Shown: positions 44,980 to 56,004 of the stretch, piece by piece
Numbering within the stretch: the stretch's first letter is position 1
Layout of the letters: every line of letters begins with the position of its first letter
Source of the DNA: Immersiella caudata
Lineage: Eukaryota > Ascomycota > Sordariomycetes > Sordariales > Lasiosphaeriaceae
Assembly: GCA_030512335.1 (NCBI GenBank)
Contig: JAULSU010000004.1
Span: 4,650,001 to 4,714,000 of the forward strand
Direction: 5' to 3'
Length of the DNA: 64,000 nt
Position numbers and translations under genes: made by a program
Notes under the pieces: model-generated
What the model was told of the DNA's origin: nothing
Databases searched by the model: none
What the model saw: only the letters and a program-made list of their open reading frames with translations

Positions 44980-46180
44980 ATGATGTCCCATTTCAGCAAG
45001 CGTCCCAAATACGAATTAACAAGCAGCATCGCCGACACAGACTCAGAGCAGGATGCACCATGCTCTGAACGGACAACACACTCGCCGTCGAGGAGTTCTT
45101 CGATATCAATCCTGGCGGCAACCGGTCTCGTTCTCGCCGTGGCGACATGCTCGGCCCTCATAGGGTTATGGTGCGGGAGGTGGTTCGGGCTGGATGACTT
45201 GTGCACGCGGCACACGTCCATGTACTGTGGGTCTTATCCTCGCTCCATCTCTGTGTCATGATCGACACTAACGTTTGGCGATTCTATCAACAGCTCCAAT
45301 TATTGACGACGTTAAAATGAGGTACCACGAAGTGCGATTTGACGGCCGCTTCGCCGACGCCAACGTGTTCCGGGGCGAGCCACCGTCGCCGGAGGTAGAC
45401 AAGGCGTGGGAGAGCCTGGGTGTCGGTTGTAAGTATCTAACGGCCGTTTTTCTTTCTACTTCTTCTTTTTTTTTTTTTTTTTTTTTCTTTTTTTTTTAAT
45501 CTGCCCCTTGAACAACGACACTGACGCTTTACTACCCACCCTCCAGACAGACCAGTCATGATATCCGACGACAAGGCCTACCGTTCTGGTCTGACCACCA
45601 ACCACACTCGCCGCAACTCCAAGTACGGCGGGGGCTACCCTGTTTACGTCGAGGGGTTGCACCAGCTACACTGTCTCGTGCGTGTCTTTCTCCCTCAGAC
45701 GCCCCTCGTCTCGTTCCTGCATGCAGGTAATATAGTACCTAAACTAATATGGCATCAGAACCTCCTCCGCAAATCACTCTACTACAACTACGAGTACTAC
45801 CACACCCAAGGCAAAGGCCCCTTTAGCGACCCAGACAAGGTATTGCACTGGCATGTCTGTACGTCATTCCTCTCCTCTTCTCCTCATCCTTCCGCATTAC
45901 AATCTCTTACTTAGGTGTCTACCTTTGACCAGCTCACTGCGTCGACTTCATCCGCCAGCGCCTCATGTGCGACGTCGACATTGGCGTGTTCGGTTCTGTC
46001 TGGGTCAATCGCACGGATCCGCGCCCGTTCGTCGACTTCAACACACGCCATGTATGCCGCGATTTTGAAGCGGTGCGCGCTTGGGCGGAGCGGCACCAAG
46101 TCGACGATGGCGACGGCTTGCCTGGGGATTTCTGGGAGCCCATTGGGGAGGGGACTTATGTGTGGGATGTGGCGCCGTAG
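44980..46180 (+). CDS. UstYa/DUF3328-family oxidase-like membrane protein
   Basis: Five exons, 44980-45226, 45294-45428, 45547-45677, 45759-45858 and 45933-46180, give 286 residues. A Ser-rich cytosolic N-terminus precedes one membrane span at about residues 43-64 (ILAATGLVLAVATCSALIGL). The hallmark paired metal-like motifs HxxHC and HC are complete: YVEGLHQLHCLNLLRKSL, then WHVSHCVDFIRQRLMCD. UstYa-family proteins act in ribosomally made cyclic peptide pathways (ustiloxin, asperipin, phomopsin), where they catalyse oxidative cyclisation or related steps; others are of unknown role. The start could also be the adjacent ATG at 44983. The second intron holds a T tract of about 30 bases. It is divergent from a small secreted peptide gene. 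Confidence 0.88.
45466..45497. repeat. T tract inside intron 2 of the UstYa-family gene
   Basis: Nearly uninterrupted T (one C) over about 30 bases inside the 118-nt intron. It acts as an oversized polypyrimidine tract and is likely length-variable between strains. Confidence 0.8.
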
Positions 46181-46626
46181 GGATAGTTGTCTCAAGATGT
46201 AGAGGCTTATACAGGGTACCTAGCAGGAGAAAGGCCCCTTTCTACAACACTGAGAAGTGGCCAATAAAGCACTTTCAACCACGGTGTTTAGGTCAAAGGT
46301 AGCCCGAATACCTACCTGTACACATACCACCAATTTGAGACATCCGAGTGCCACCCTTTACGAGTCTCCAGCATTCCCTCCAGTACTTGCTTCCGAAATC
46401 GCCGACTGCGACCCACGTAAGTTGAACAGATACTGGTTGGGACCAGGGATGCCACCGCATGGACAGCTACTCAACCGCTACTATCTACAGTATCACACAA
46501 AATTCCCCCGCCGAAAGTCTCTTCTGTATCGGTGTCATCAGTCTCAACTCGATCAGAGTTATGCGCTTCCTCGCTATTGGCATTCTCAACCCCATTCTGT
46601 TCAACCTCCAAATTCTCACCAGTTCT
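46181..46626. other. Intergenic, no gene seen
   Basis: About 445 bases between convergent genes (UstYa-family and the broken STAND-type locus). A GGTACCTAG motif sits near 46215. Confidence 0.4.
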
Positions 46627-48413
46627 CACTGCCTCTAATACCATCTTGACTCATACCATCCTGTGAGGACCTCTCACCCTCCTCACTGCTCACCGAGACT
46701 CTTCTGTCACTGCTCATAGAACTTGCTCTACGGGACCCGGTCCTCTTGCTCCGATGGCTATACGTTGAATAATAACTGCTATCGTCGTCACTATCATGGT
46801 GGTGGTTTCTGCCGCTCTCGCTGCCGCCGGCGCTTTCGTTACCGTCGGTGCTCTCGTTAAATATGAAGGCCTCGCTGCCGTCGCTACCGTCGTTAAATAC
46901 GGCACTCTCGCCGTCCTCATCTTCAGAACCAGCCTCCAGATCAGTATCCTCGGCCCTGGTACTGGAAATATCCGCATCATCCTCAACTTCAGTCTCCGTG
47001 GAGACCAGGCGTTCATCAAAGTCCGTTTTGTCCCAGACAATAGCCCCTCCCCGGTGGTACTGCATCCAAGCCGACAGAATCGTTTTTTTCCCAGGTGCTG
47101 AACGCTGCCGATCTCCTTTCATCGAGTTTCCACTTTTGTCTGAGTTTCTAATAGTTTTTAAAGAGTTTTAGAGTTGCACGAAAGGACGACGAATCGATGA
47201 AGCACCCAATCCTCCATAAATGGACCCCTTACCGTAGCAGACTGCTCGATGCAGGCCATCTCGAAGGCCAAGCTGATCAGCTCTGCTGTATGATCTTCGT
47301 CATCGATCGAGTGGTCAATCATGTTGGTCTCGAAATACAGATTCTGGAGGTCTGTAACGAGGTCCGTGCCAACATTAAACACTGTTCCATCGGCCAAACC
47401 AGACCTCTCGAGAATACTTTCGGCTCTCCTGACATGGGGTTCAAGCGCGTCGTGCAAAGTCACCATTGCTTCCTTGTTCCGATCCGAGCCGGAACTGGCC
47501 TAAGTCCTTAGCGGTGCTGTATGCCGAATCCCCGTCAGTAAATACTGGTGCTATCAGTCACCCCAAAAGTCCCCAGAGTGCGGCTGGTTCTCATGGATGC
47601 TGCCGCAGTTTCGTGTGTTCGGCGAGAACGGCGGCCAATGCTGTCGTTGTCCAAGTCTCTTTCCCGTCCCGTGCACGGTTTTAAAGTTGGTATTTTCCAA
47701 CGACTCGAGAAATTCCTTAGTTGGCAACACGATGCTGGATTTGTCATGGGAGTCGATATCCCCCAAAAATGTCTTTGAGACAAGGAACTTCAAGAAATGA
47801 AGATGGAGTTCTAAATTCCTCGCCGTCAAATCTATCGGAACGTTGGGGGGCACTGAAGGGAGTCTCCACTTTAGAATCTCCTCGTTAAATCTAATCAGGA
47901 GGTATCAGGTCAGTCATTGATAAGCACAAATCCATCGTGAAAGGAAGCGGCGATGATAGATACATTACAGGAAAGCACTTACCCTTGACAAAAGTTCATA
48001 CTGGAGCTAATGCTGATGTGGCGACGTACAATGGCGTCCAAGCATTGGTCAAGAAAAGCTTTAGAGGGGCGAAGCAGGGTCAGCACCCGAGCTTTTCTCC
48101 TTCTGCGTAACTTTGCCGACTTTTTTGACATGAGCTCCAGCTCTTAAGCGCAGCATTTAACCGCCTTCCCAAACGTCAGGAAGGTGTCCTGCCCCAGGCA
48201 GCATAGCAAGTTGGGTCTTTGGTTTTCCCAATACTTGCTAAGGGCTTCGGCGTCTTCGAGGAGGCTTTTCAAGATTCGGAGCTGGCTGAGGACCGCTTGG
48301 ACCCTCTCTTCCGCCTCTCTGATAGCCTCAAGAGTTGATATGAACGCCAAAACACCCTGGGCGGCGAACACAATGATTCCAAGGACCGATACGGCGGCAC
48401 TAAGCGGCTCCAT
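46627..48413 (-). pseudogene. Broken STAND/NLR-type gene with fungal N-terminal domain
   Basis: The ATG at 48413 starts MEPLSAAVSVLGIIVFAAQG followed by LAFISTLEAIREAEERVQAV and SQLRILKSLLEDAEALSKYW. This is the helical N-terminal domain found on many fungal STAND proteins, which sense non-self or stress. The frame is cut by a TAA at 48146-48144 and then continues open in the same frame (ELELMSKKSAKLRRRRKA) to a good GTAAGT donor at 47982. Later exons are recognisable: 47890-47562, 47499-47233 (ERSGLADGTVFNVGTDLVTD) and 47147 onward. The second does not keep frame with the third (off by one). The end is an acidic Ser/Asp/Glu-rich segment. One nonsense and one frame problem suggest a decayed gene. 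The nonsense fits a C-to-T change (CAA to TAA), the kind RIP makes. Confidence 0.5.
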
Positions 48414-49066
48414 GTCGATTTTGGCCTTGTCATGCGTGTCTATGACTTTCCAAGACGACGTTGCAAAGCGGGGATGTTGGAGGATTAAGCGCAACAGGCC
48501 TCAGATTTCCCAAATCCACTGACATTCGGTCGGGTTATCTGCCTGGGAAAGGCTCTCTCTGCAGAGGATAGGTTTAGGGGGTGAAGACGGCTTTATTGTG
48601 GCTAGCGACGCTTCCTTTGTAGATAATTTTATCGATCGAAAAAGCTTGTAGGCTTTTACTATGAAGCTGTTTGGTGGCCTGGTTGACTGGCGTGTTAATA
48701 AATAAGACACGGTTATAACTTCCATTACTGAAGCCGGGCTCCTTACCTTGGCATAAGCCACGAAAGAAAGCCTTTTTGTAAGCCGACTGCTGGCCGAATT
48801 AACCATCTAACCCTAAGCAAAGAAGGAAACCACCTTCAAACTCGGAAAGAGTCTGCCAGGATTGGAGACAGCCCTTTAAGATGTGTACAGAAGCTTGTCG
48901 CGCTGTCTGATTATTTACCTCGCCTCCTTCCTGTATTTTCTTCTGATCAGGACGCTAGTTCTTCCCTTTTGCAACCACCAAACCCCACCAAGTTCATGAC
49001 ACTCACCATCCACTTACACCCAACAAACAACTCCAGCCCAAAGCCCTAACCACACCAAACCCCTCT
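48414..49066. other. Intergenic, no gene seen
   Basis: About 650 bases between the broken STAND-type gene and the NPP1 gene. Short frames only. Confidence 0.4.
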
Positions 49067-49840
49067 CTAAAAATCCCTCGTTTCATCAAACACCAACCCC
49101 TTCGGCTTCGCCTTCTGAATTTCCCCCGCAAAATTCTCATCCGAAATCGCCATCGCCGCCGGTCCCTCCCACTCATGCGCCACTAACGCCTCTCTAATCC
49201 CCACCTCCGGAAACCCCTCCCACCCGACCAATGTCCCCCGCCAAAACACCCCTTTGTGATTCTCCGGCTTCTCCACATCCTTCTTGTTCGCAAACCGAAA
49301 CGCATGCGTGAACACCGAGTCTTTGTGGTAGACTATGAGCGGATGCTCACCGCCCTGGTCACTGTTAAAGAAGACATCGTCCCGTTGCGTGACTTTGTAT
49401 CCCCCGTGTGCCGACGCAGCAACGTACTCGATGCGCCCGTCGCGCGTCCACACGGCGATGTGCTCCCAGTCGTGCTTGTGCCCTCCCACACCGCTCGTTT
49501 GGGACGTGTCCTTTTCAAAGTAGTAGTCGTACATGGTGACGCACCAGTCGGCGTTGCATCGACGGCGGGAGTAGACGTTGGAGTTGTCGAGGTCGGATTC
49601 AGAGCGGCATCCGCCGGAGAGGGCGCCAGAGGGTTTCATGCCTTCGGCGAAGGTGCCGTCGGGGCCGATGGCGGCGACGTGGTAGCAGCTGTCTTTGTCA
49701 AAGTCGAGGGCGGGTTGGGATTGGAGATCGGAGAGGGGGGCGTTGAGAGGGAGGGGAGGGGGGACGTAGGCGCGCCGGGCGATGGAGAGGGCGCTGGCGA
49801 GGGTGATGAGACCGGTGAAGAGAAGCTTGGAGATGGCCAT
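49067..49840 (-). CDS. Secreted NPP1/NLP-type necrosis-inducing protein
   Basis: Intronless, 257 residues. Signal peptide MAISKLLFTGLITLASALSIA is followed by the NPP1 domain. The diagnostic heptapeptide region GHKHDWEHIAVW is intact, as is the paired cysteine pattern in the N-terminal half (DSCYHVAAIGPDG, GGCRSESDLDNSNVYSRRRC, ADWCVTMYDYYFEKD). NLPs bind glycosylinositol phosphorylceramide sphingolipids of plant membranes and can trigger leaf necrosis; some members are non-cytotoxic. The conserved motif suggests an intact member, but activity cannot be judged. No break in the frame is seen. It sits in the accessory block with UstYa and the small secreted peptide, consistent with a plant-associated fungus. 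Confidence 0.93.
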   Translation of the reverse strand: MAISKLLFTGLITLASALSIARRAYVPPPLPLNAPLSDLQSQPALDFDKDSCYHVAAIGPDGTFAEGMKPSGALSGGCRSESDLDNSNVYSRRRCNADWCVTMYDYYFEKDTSQTSGVGGHKHDWEHIAVWTRDGRIEYVAASAHGGYKVTQRDDVFFNSDQGGEHPLIVYHKDSVFTHAFRFANKKDVEKPENHKGVFWRGTLVGWEGFPEVGIREALVAHEWEGPAAMAISDENFAGEIQKAKPKGLVFDETRDF

Positions 49841-50797
49841 TTTGAAGGCTGTTGGACTTTCTCAGGGGGGTTGGGAGGCGTTGTTGCGTTGTTGAAGGGT
49901 GCAACTTTGGACTCACAGACGGAGTCTTCCCGGCTTATGTAGGAATTTAGTGCCCAACTACATGTACGACATGAGAAAACCTTCTCAATCTCGCAAAGGT
50001 TGAGTTTCCGAGGTATTGGCGAGCCTTGCCCGAGAGGACGCCTTGGGGGCCGACAGAGCCAGCCTCGTTTTGAGGATAGCTGGTTACCTGGAAAAACCAC
50101 AGCCACCACCATTGTTGATTCCGCCCCATAATATGCACGACTCGGGCCAGCCCGAAACATAGCCGTCACCCAAGGCAGATGGGTATTTTGGACGACGCCC
50201 CTTAGACCATTGGCTGCAAGTTGGCAAGGCTCTGGTAACGACCTATCAAAATCCCATCGGAAAATTGTCTTGCCCTACGACGGGAGGCCCGTCGCCAAGA
50301 CACAACCGCCCCAGGATCTGAGGGCTGAAAAACTAAAGCCCGACCGCCTACATATGGTCTGTCATTGGGCATCTATTCCGAAACAAAAAAAAATGGGGGC
50401 CGGGATGTCCTGACCAAATGCAAGCAGGAGTACAGTTTACCACTAAAGTGGCAGGATGCATGCGGACTCACAGAACTGGTTTTGGAAGAGCAGTATAGGG
50501 GATGCCCGGCTCTTTGATCCGGGATCGACGTGCCTGGCGGACGGTGTCACTATTGGTCGCCTTGCTACCAGCGACGTTGGAGAGCCATGCAGTGAAGTGT
50601 TGCATGGGTACCTTACCTTATCTTGGCGAGTTGACCCATATCCGCCTCTTGAACGGAGTTTTTCCCGCTTCAATGCTTTTTTAGCCTTGCTCGAGGGGTG
50701 CCTCCACCCTTCCAGGTTCTGAGCCCACAGGCCTAGGCCCCTGAAAGCACTATTTCCCGTTAAAACACAACATGGTCAAATCTCCGTATTAATCTGT
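49841..50797. other. Intergenic between NPP1 and the C2H2 gene
   Basis: About 955 bases; no supported gene. It should contain the NPP1 promoter (near 49841) and the 3' flank of the C2H2 gene. Confidence 0.4.
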
Positions 50798-53700
50798 CTA
50801 ACGTGTGTCTTCCGCATCAAAGCCCCGAATGACTTCATCCAGCGCCCCTGCATTCTCTGCGAAAAGAGGGAAATCTAGGGGAGTTTCATAATTCCCGAAC
50901 ACAAAGCTGAACTCTTCAAACACCCCGTGCCCTGAGCCGTCTGAGATGTCTCCTATCTCCACAGTCGGGTTCAAGCTCATGCCCATACCACTATCAGCCA
51001 GCGAGCTGGCCGGTGTTGCCCTCCCCGGGCTTCCTGGCCCCGAGCTTCCCCTTCCGATAGCAGAGCGTTCTGACGAGGCGCGATCGGCCAAAAAGTCGTC
51101 CATGATAAAATCTAAAGCCCTTTCCACAGCCTCAAGGCGGTAAGATTCCATAGAATCCTCAGAAAAGAGGCCATCTTGTTGGTGAGCAAATCCAGCCATC
51201 CGCAACCTTTCCAACAGGATAGTCCGTCCGCGACGCCCTGCGTACTCACGGAAATGGCGAAAGTCTTCCGACACAGATTCATCAATGAAAGGCGAAGGTG
51301 GCCTCGGGACCCCCGGGAAGAGAATATCCCAAACGTCAAACCACTTGTCCCTTTCAGTGTCCGCCTTTGACTTTTTGTGCAGCTCTCCTTGTTGACTCCG
51401 CGTGATGAGCCGCTCAGTCCAGGGCTTGTAGACGCAGGTCGCTCTATCCTGTCGTAAATGAGTAATTTTGGTGGGTTCGTCCCGAAAGGTGAGCTTGCAC
51501 ATGTCGCAGTATATCTTGGGCTCAACGTGTTTCCGGGTCAGGTGCTGCTTGACGCGGTTGACTTCCCAAAAGCATTCTAACTTGAGGCACTGGCGGTATC
51601 TGGCCGGATCGAGTTTCCAAAAGGGGCAAGCGAGCACTTTCCGGGCAGGGAGGGTAACTGTATGACTGCGACGTGGTTTCTTTGGAGGAGGCCCCATCTT
51701 ATCTTGGCCATCCTTGTCGTGGCTATCCTCGCTGGTCCGCGATCGTTTTGCCCTGCTGGTGGAAGGTTCCGATCCCAGTGTGCTTTGCGTGTCGGCATGA
51801 GTATTGGATGTATCGGTGGTGCTCTCGGATTGGTCTTGGTGTTGAGTATGTTCGACCAGCGGTCGAGAGTGATGCTGGGAGGCGTCCATCGGCCGTAGCA
51901 GAGAGCTGGTACGGTCAGGCTCGGAACCTGAAGTGACGTCCTTATACTCTTGGTGCAACTGGCGAGCTACCGCGTCCAGCACCGGAGACAATTCGTCGGG
52001 AATGTTGGCTGCTGCCTCTGGAGTATCTGGTATCGACATCATATCAGAGTCAACCGACGTATCGGGGCACATCGTTGTCGACTCTGAACTGCCGAAAAGG
52101 TCCATACTTATCGTAGAGACAGCTTCATAGGGGCTGCCATAGGAAGCTTCCGAGAATTCCCCAACACGGGAAGTGTCTCTAGCAGGGGGCATGATATCCA
52201 GCTCTGGAGGAACCAAGCTCCTTTGGAGGCAGTCACCCAGTATGTGGCGAGACTTTTTGATGTCCATGAGAGAATGCCGCTTCAAATCTTTGGGACAATG
52301 GCATGCCTTTTCGGCAGTTGCACCATGCCAGAAGCACAAGCCCCCTTTCTGCTTGACGAGCTGAAGTGTGCCCCTCAGTCCCGAGAAATGCATGGAATGT
52401 TCGACCCAATGAAAGCCGTCTTGATGGACAAGAGACAGCAAAACGGTGAGAGACCCTTCCACTCCTGCGTATTCTGGTGGTCGATATACTGTTGGGAAAC
52501 CTTGGACGATGACCGGCTCAACGATTCTGCTGAACCACCCAAACATTCTCAAGGCTGACAGCCCTGAGATGTTGCTAGCGGAGCCGAATGTAGTATCAAT
52601 CAGGGTGCTAATCTCCCACGGTTCTCCCGAGCCAGCGTTGATTACTGAGGGTCTAAAACAGGTAGGCTCAACTGCGTCGCAGGTTTGCAGAGCAGATAGT
52701 ACCCAACAGAGCTCAGCACCATATTCAGAGACGGAGTACGAGAGACCTTTGGCGCGTACGCTTAGAATATCTGGCGAGGAGACGGAATGTCGAACGGAGA
52801 CAAGTCCGTCGCAAGTGTCTGTGGGTGCTGTAAGCGGAACGTCTCGTGGAGCCTGGTTGATTATCCTTGCCGGGAGGTAAGGTGCATGTAAACGGAATCC
52901 AACTTACACGAGCGAGAATTGACTGTTTCAAAGTCCTGCGCGGGAATGCTTTTGACCAAGTCCAAGAGCCTTGAGCCTCCCGAGCCCCAGGTTTGGTCAA
53001 TATATTCCCCAAGAGTGACCGCTTGGCTGTAGTTGTTGCTCGAACTGACCAAAACAATGGCTGTAGCTGGGTCATAGAATTCAGGATTGGCGGCTCTCCT
53101 CGTAGCTTCCTTCCAAAGTCTTCTCTTGATACCCCCAAGAGGGACCACAAACTCCACCTCATGGATGCAAGGGTCTTGGTTTTTGCTGATTCTGGTGAGG
53201 GAGAAACCACTCATGATCTGGTGACGGACTGTGTCCATGGTCCGCACTCTGGATGCATCTGAGTGAAGTAGGGATTCCCTCTGCAGATCTTCGAGAAGAA
53301 GCTTGTAGGCCCCACTGTCGAGAATTGCTCGGCTGTACAGCGCAAGGTCGGAGTGGCTTGGCGGGTCGTCCTCTATGTCATCCTCCACGCCCTCAAGCCA
53401 CTCTTCGTCTGGACCATGAATCATCGGCTCCTGACTCTGGCCTTCGGCGTCGTTGGCCCACATATTCATTTTGTCAGCAAGTGACATGTCGGCTTCTGAT
53501 GTCCGAGGACAAGAACTGCCTTCTTCTTCTTCTTCTTCTTCTTCTTCCGGCTGGAAGAGCTGGCGGAGGTGAGATGTGATCTCCTTATGAAATGGCATAT
53601 TAGCGTGAGGGGCCTAGGCTGATATAGGATCACTGTGTCTTTACCAGTAGCGACTGTAGACAAAATGCATGATTCGACGATTTGTGCTGTTTGGGTTGAG

Positions 53701-54946
53701 ATGGGCAAAGCGGATAGCAAAGGTTTTGATGAGGTCAGGCAAAGCCTCGAAGAAAGGCTCCAAGTTGTGCTCGTCCACTTGGCGGTAAATGCTGTTGTAC
53801 ATGTTGTTGCAGACTTCGGAAATTGAATGCTGAGCCACATCAGGGAGGACGGTGGTGGCCGCGGAGATGATGGTTCTCGAATCACAATCGTCGCTGTCGT
53901 CACCTTTCGAGGGCGGGGCCTGCTCGCTCTCCCGTGGCGGAGCCGAGGCATACCCGGAGTCTGTAAGCGGCGCCTCAATATTGTCAAGCTTTGCTTGATC
54001 TTTATCGCCCAGTTGGATGCCGGCATGCGGGCTCCCATGCTGAAACTCCGAGCACGTCTCTGGAGATAGCCTGGAATTATTTATTGAGGTCACAGCTGGC
54101 TGGACAGGGAGGAGTGATGAGATAGTGGGACTGGCCCAGCGTAAGGGCAGGAACGGAGAGCTTGGGGGGAACGAATCTTGACACGCGATTAGTCCGTCGC
54201 TCGAGGTTGGTTGTTGACTGCCGTAGCGAGGCTCGATAGTTTCGGTATCACCTCTTCTCCTCCAAGACCGCGCTGGCCCATCAGATCGCCGACTGAGAAC
54301 TTCTCGCAGTAGTGGATCATGTCGGTCCTTGTCGACATGGTGGACTTTGACATGTCTATGTGCCAGTTAGCAACCTTGAACATGCTAAATTCAATCAATC
54401 TTACCTCTGGAGGCCATCTGGTCGGGTGTATGTATGTTGGCCATCTGGGCAGAAAGGGCAGACGAAGCCGGGTGAGTCATGGACGAGCATATGTCTGCTC
54501 ACTTCACTCTTTCGCTTGAATCCTCGTCCTCCTTCGCTCCGGTGGCAGCCTCTAACGGGACAGTAATGCAGACTGTCTGCCAACTTGAAATGCGCCTTTT
54601 CATGGTCGCTCAGCAGGTGCAGGTCGGCGAAGGGCTCCGAAGTGCACCCTGGAAATCTGCAGTGGTATGAATACATGTATCGTCCAGCAATATTAGCAAT
54701 ACTAGTAAGACTAGAAATACTAGAAATACTAGAAATACTAGCACTGTCTGACAAATTGTCACCTATCACCGCCCTGGTAGAAGATGACACGCTTGGTGCC
54801 ACGCTCGGTGCCTTATAGTTATGCATTGCCAGTGGCCCGACAGGCGTTTCCTTGGGCGTGGCTTCGTGGGCCCAAATGTCACTTTGAAGGTTGTTCAAGG
54901 AGGTCCATGGTTCCCAAAAGGAAGCTGGGCCGGTGAATGTCGCCAT
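50798..54946 (-). CDS. Very long fungal C2H2-type protein (N-terminal zinc fingers, middle domain, C-terminal finger-like region); two irregular junctions
   Basis: Exon 1 (54946-54405) and exon 2 (54355-53645) join cleanly. They encode a Cys/His-rich region (YHCRFPGCTSEPFADLHLLS, then HYCPVRGCHRSEGGRGFKRK, GFVCPFCPDGQHTYTRP) completed by DGLQRHVKVHHVDKDR. Exon 3 (about 53600-52908) carries poly-Glu, LADKMNMW and GVEDDIEDDPPSHSDLALYS. Exon 4 (52852-50798) carries LSYSVSEYGAELCWVLSALQ, then GWFSRIVEPVIVQGFPTVYR, a Ser/Thr-rich part, the basic PPPKKPRRSH and the family block KVLACPFWKLDPARYRQC with HLTRKHVEPKIYCDMCKLTF. Each block is a known fungal uncharacterised-protein motif. However, the exon 2 donor is phase 2 while exon 3 needs phase 0, and the exon 3 donor is phase 1 while exon 4 needs phase 0. 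Either unusual splice sites are used or the gene is newly broken. Probably nuclear, from the finger and basic regions. Confidence 0.55.
53518..53548. repeat. (TTC/GAA)n microsatellite in exon 3 of the C2H2 gene
   Basis: About nine TTC units on the plus strand, which encode a run of nine Glu on the minus strand. As trinucleotide units, copy changes would not shift the frame. Confidence 0.8.
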
Positions 54947-55331
54947 TGTTAGTGCCGTGGAGCTGACACTGGGGAATGCGCAAGGTTCGGGAAAGGAAGA
55001 TGGATTGATGAAAATGTGCAATGAAAACCCCATCAGGCCGCCGCTGCCTCGGGGCTGTGGAAGCGTAGTCAACGGAAGGCACATTGGCGCCTTTTGGTTT
55101 GATTGGCTCGGTATTTTCCGATGGAGGAGTCATGCCCCCCCCCCTCCCCCCCCCCCCCTGCTTGAGCCCTCCCGACCAACGTAATAACAGCACTTCGTGT
55201 GCCCGGATTTGTCTCGTCGTACCTGCCTGTAGTAGGCGATTATTATCGATTAGGGACCAGAAGCTCCTCATTCTCTCTCTTGCCATAACCAACTCAACAC
55301 CATCTCTCCAAATCTCACAAATCACTCGTCT
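54947..55331. other. Upstream of the C2H2 gene, with C tracts
   Basis: About 385 bases. A plus-strand run of C interrupted by one T lies at 55136-55159. The frame of C2H2 exon 1 stays open upstream to 55084, so an earlier start is possible. No separate gene was seen. Confidence 0.4.
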
Positions 55332-56004
55332 CTATGCCAAACTAGCCACAAGCCCCGTAGGAAAGGGGGTGTAGTACATCAAAAGCCACCCCAAAAGCAG
55401 CGGCACCATCGCCAACAGCAGCCCCCAAACCTCGATACTGAGCCGCACCCTCAGCCACTTCTTCAACCGCGTGTTGAGTTTCCTTGCCTGTGGGCATACA
55501 GCTGTCCCATTTATCAGACAACCAAGCCCGGGCCGTGATTCACATTCAATGTGCTCCCTTCGTCGTTGCATGAGGAGTCTAATACCGCGTCAGTCTTGGT
55601 TTCTTAAATGGGGGATGCTGTTGACTGTGAGCTTACCTAACACTCCCCCTGCAAAACCTCAAATCACTCCCCAAATCACAGCGCCTGTCATTCGGGCACT
55701 CCAGATGCAGCTGCCTCCGCTCAACCAGCCATGCAATTTTGAGCCTCACGCCGGTGTCGACCAGGTTGTAGAAATACCGATTTGTGTGTTTTAGCGACAG
55801 TGCATCAGGGTAGATGAGCTGTTTGGAGATGAGGAGGTGGATCTCGGGCGGGAGTGTGGAAAAAGATGCTTTGCCGGAGCGGCGGGTGGGATTGGCGGAT
55901 GCGGATGTGGAGTCGGCGCCCAGGTTCTCGGGTCCATTTAGAGTTCGCTTTGTCGGGGCAGGGCCGCCGAGTGGAAGCGGGAGGCGGCGGATGAGGGTCG
56001 CCAT
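55332..56004 (-). CDS. F-box protein with C-terminal membrane segment
   Basis: Two exons, 56004-55637 and 55578-55332 (58-nt phase-2 intron), give 204 residues. An F-box-like block is clear after a Pro/Ser-rich start: FSTLPPEIHLLISKQLIYPD, ALSLKHTNRYFYNLVDTG. A Cys-containing block follows (LECPNDRRCDLGSDLRFCRG). Exon 2 adds RRREHIECESRPGLGCLING and ends with one membrane span (VWGLLLAMVPLLLGWLLMYY). The pattern of F-box plus C-terminal anchor is common among uncharacterised Sordariomycete proteins. F-box proteins recruit targets to SCF ubiquitin ligases; a role at a membrane is inferred. The target is unknown. Confidence 0.75.
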
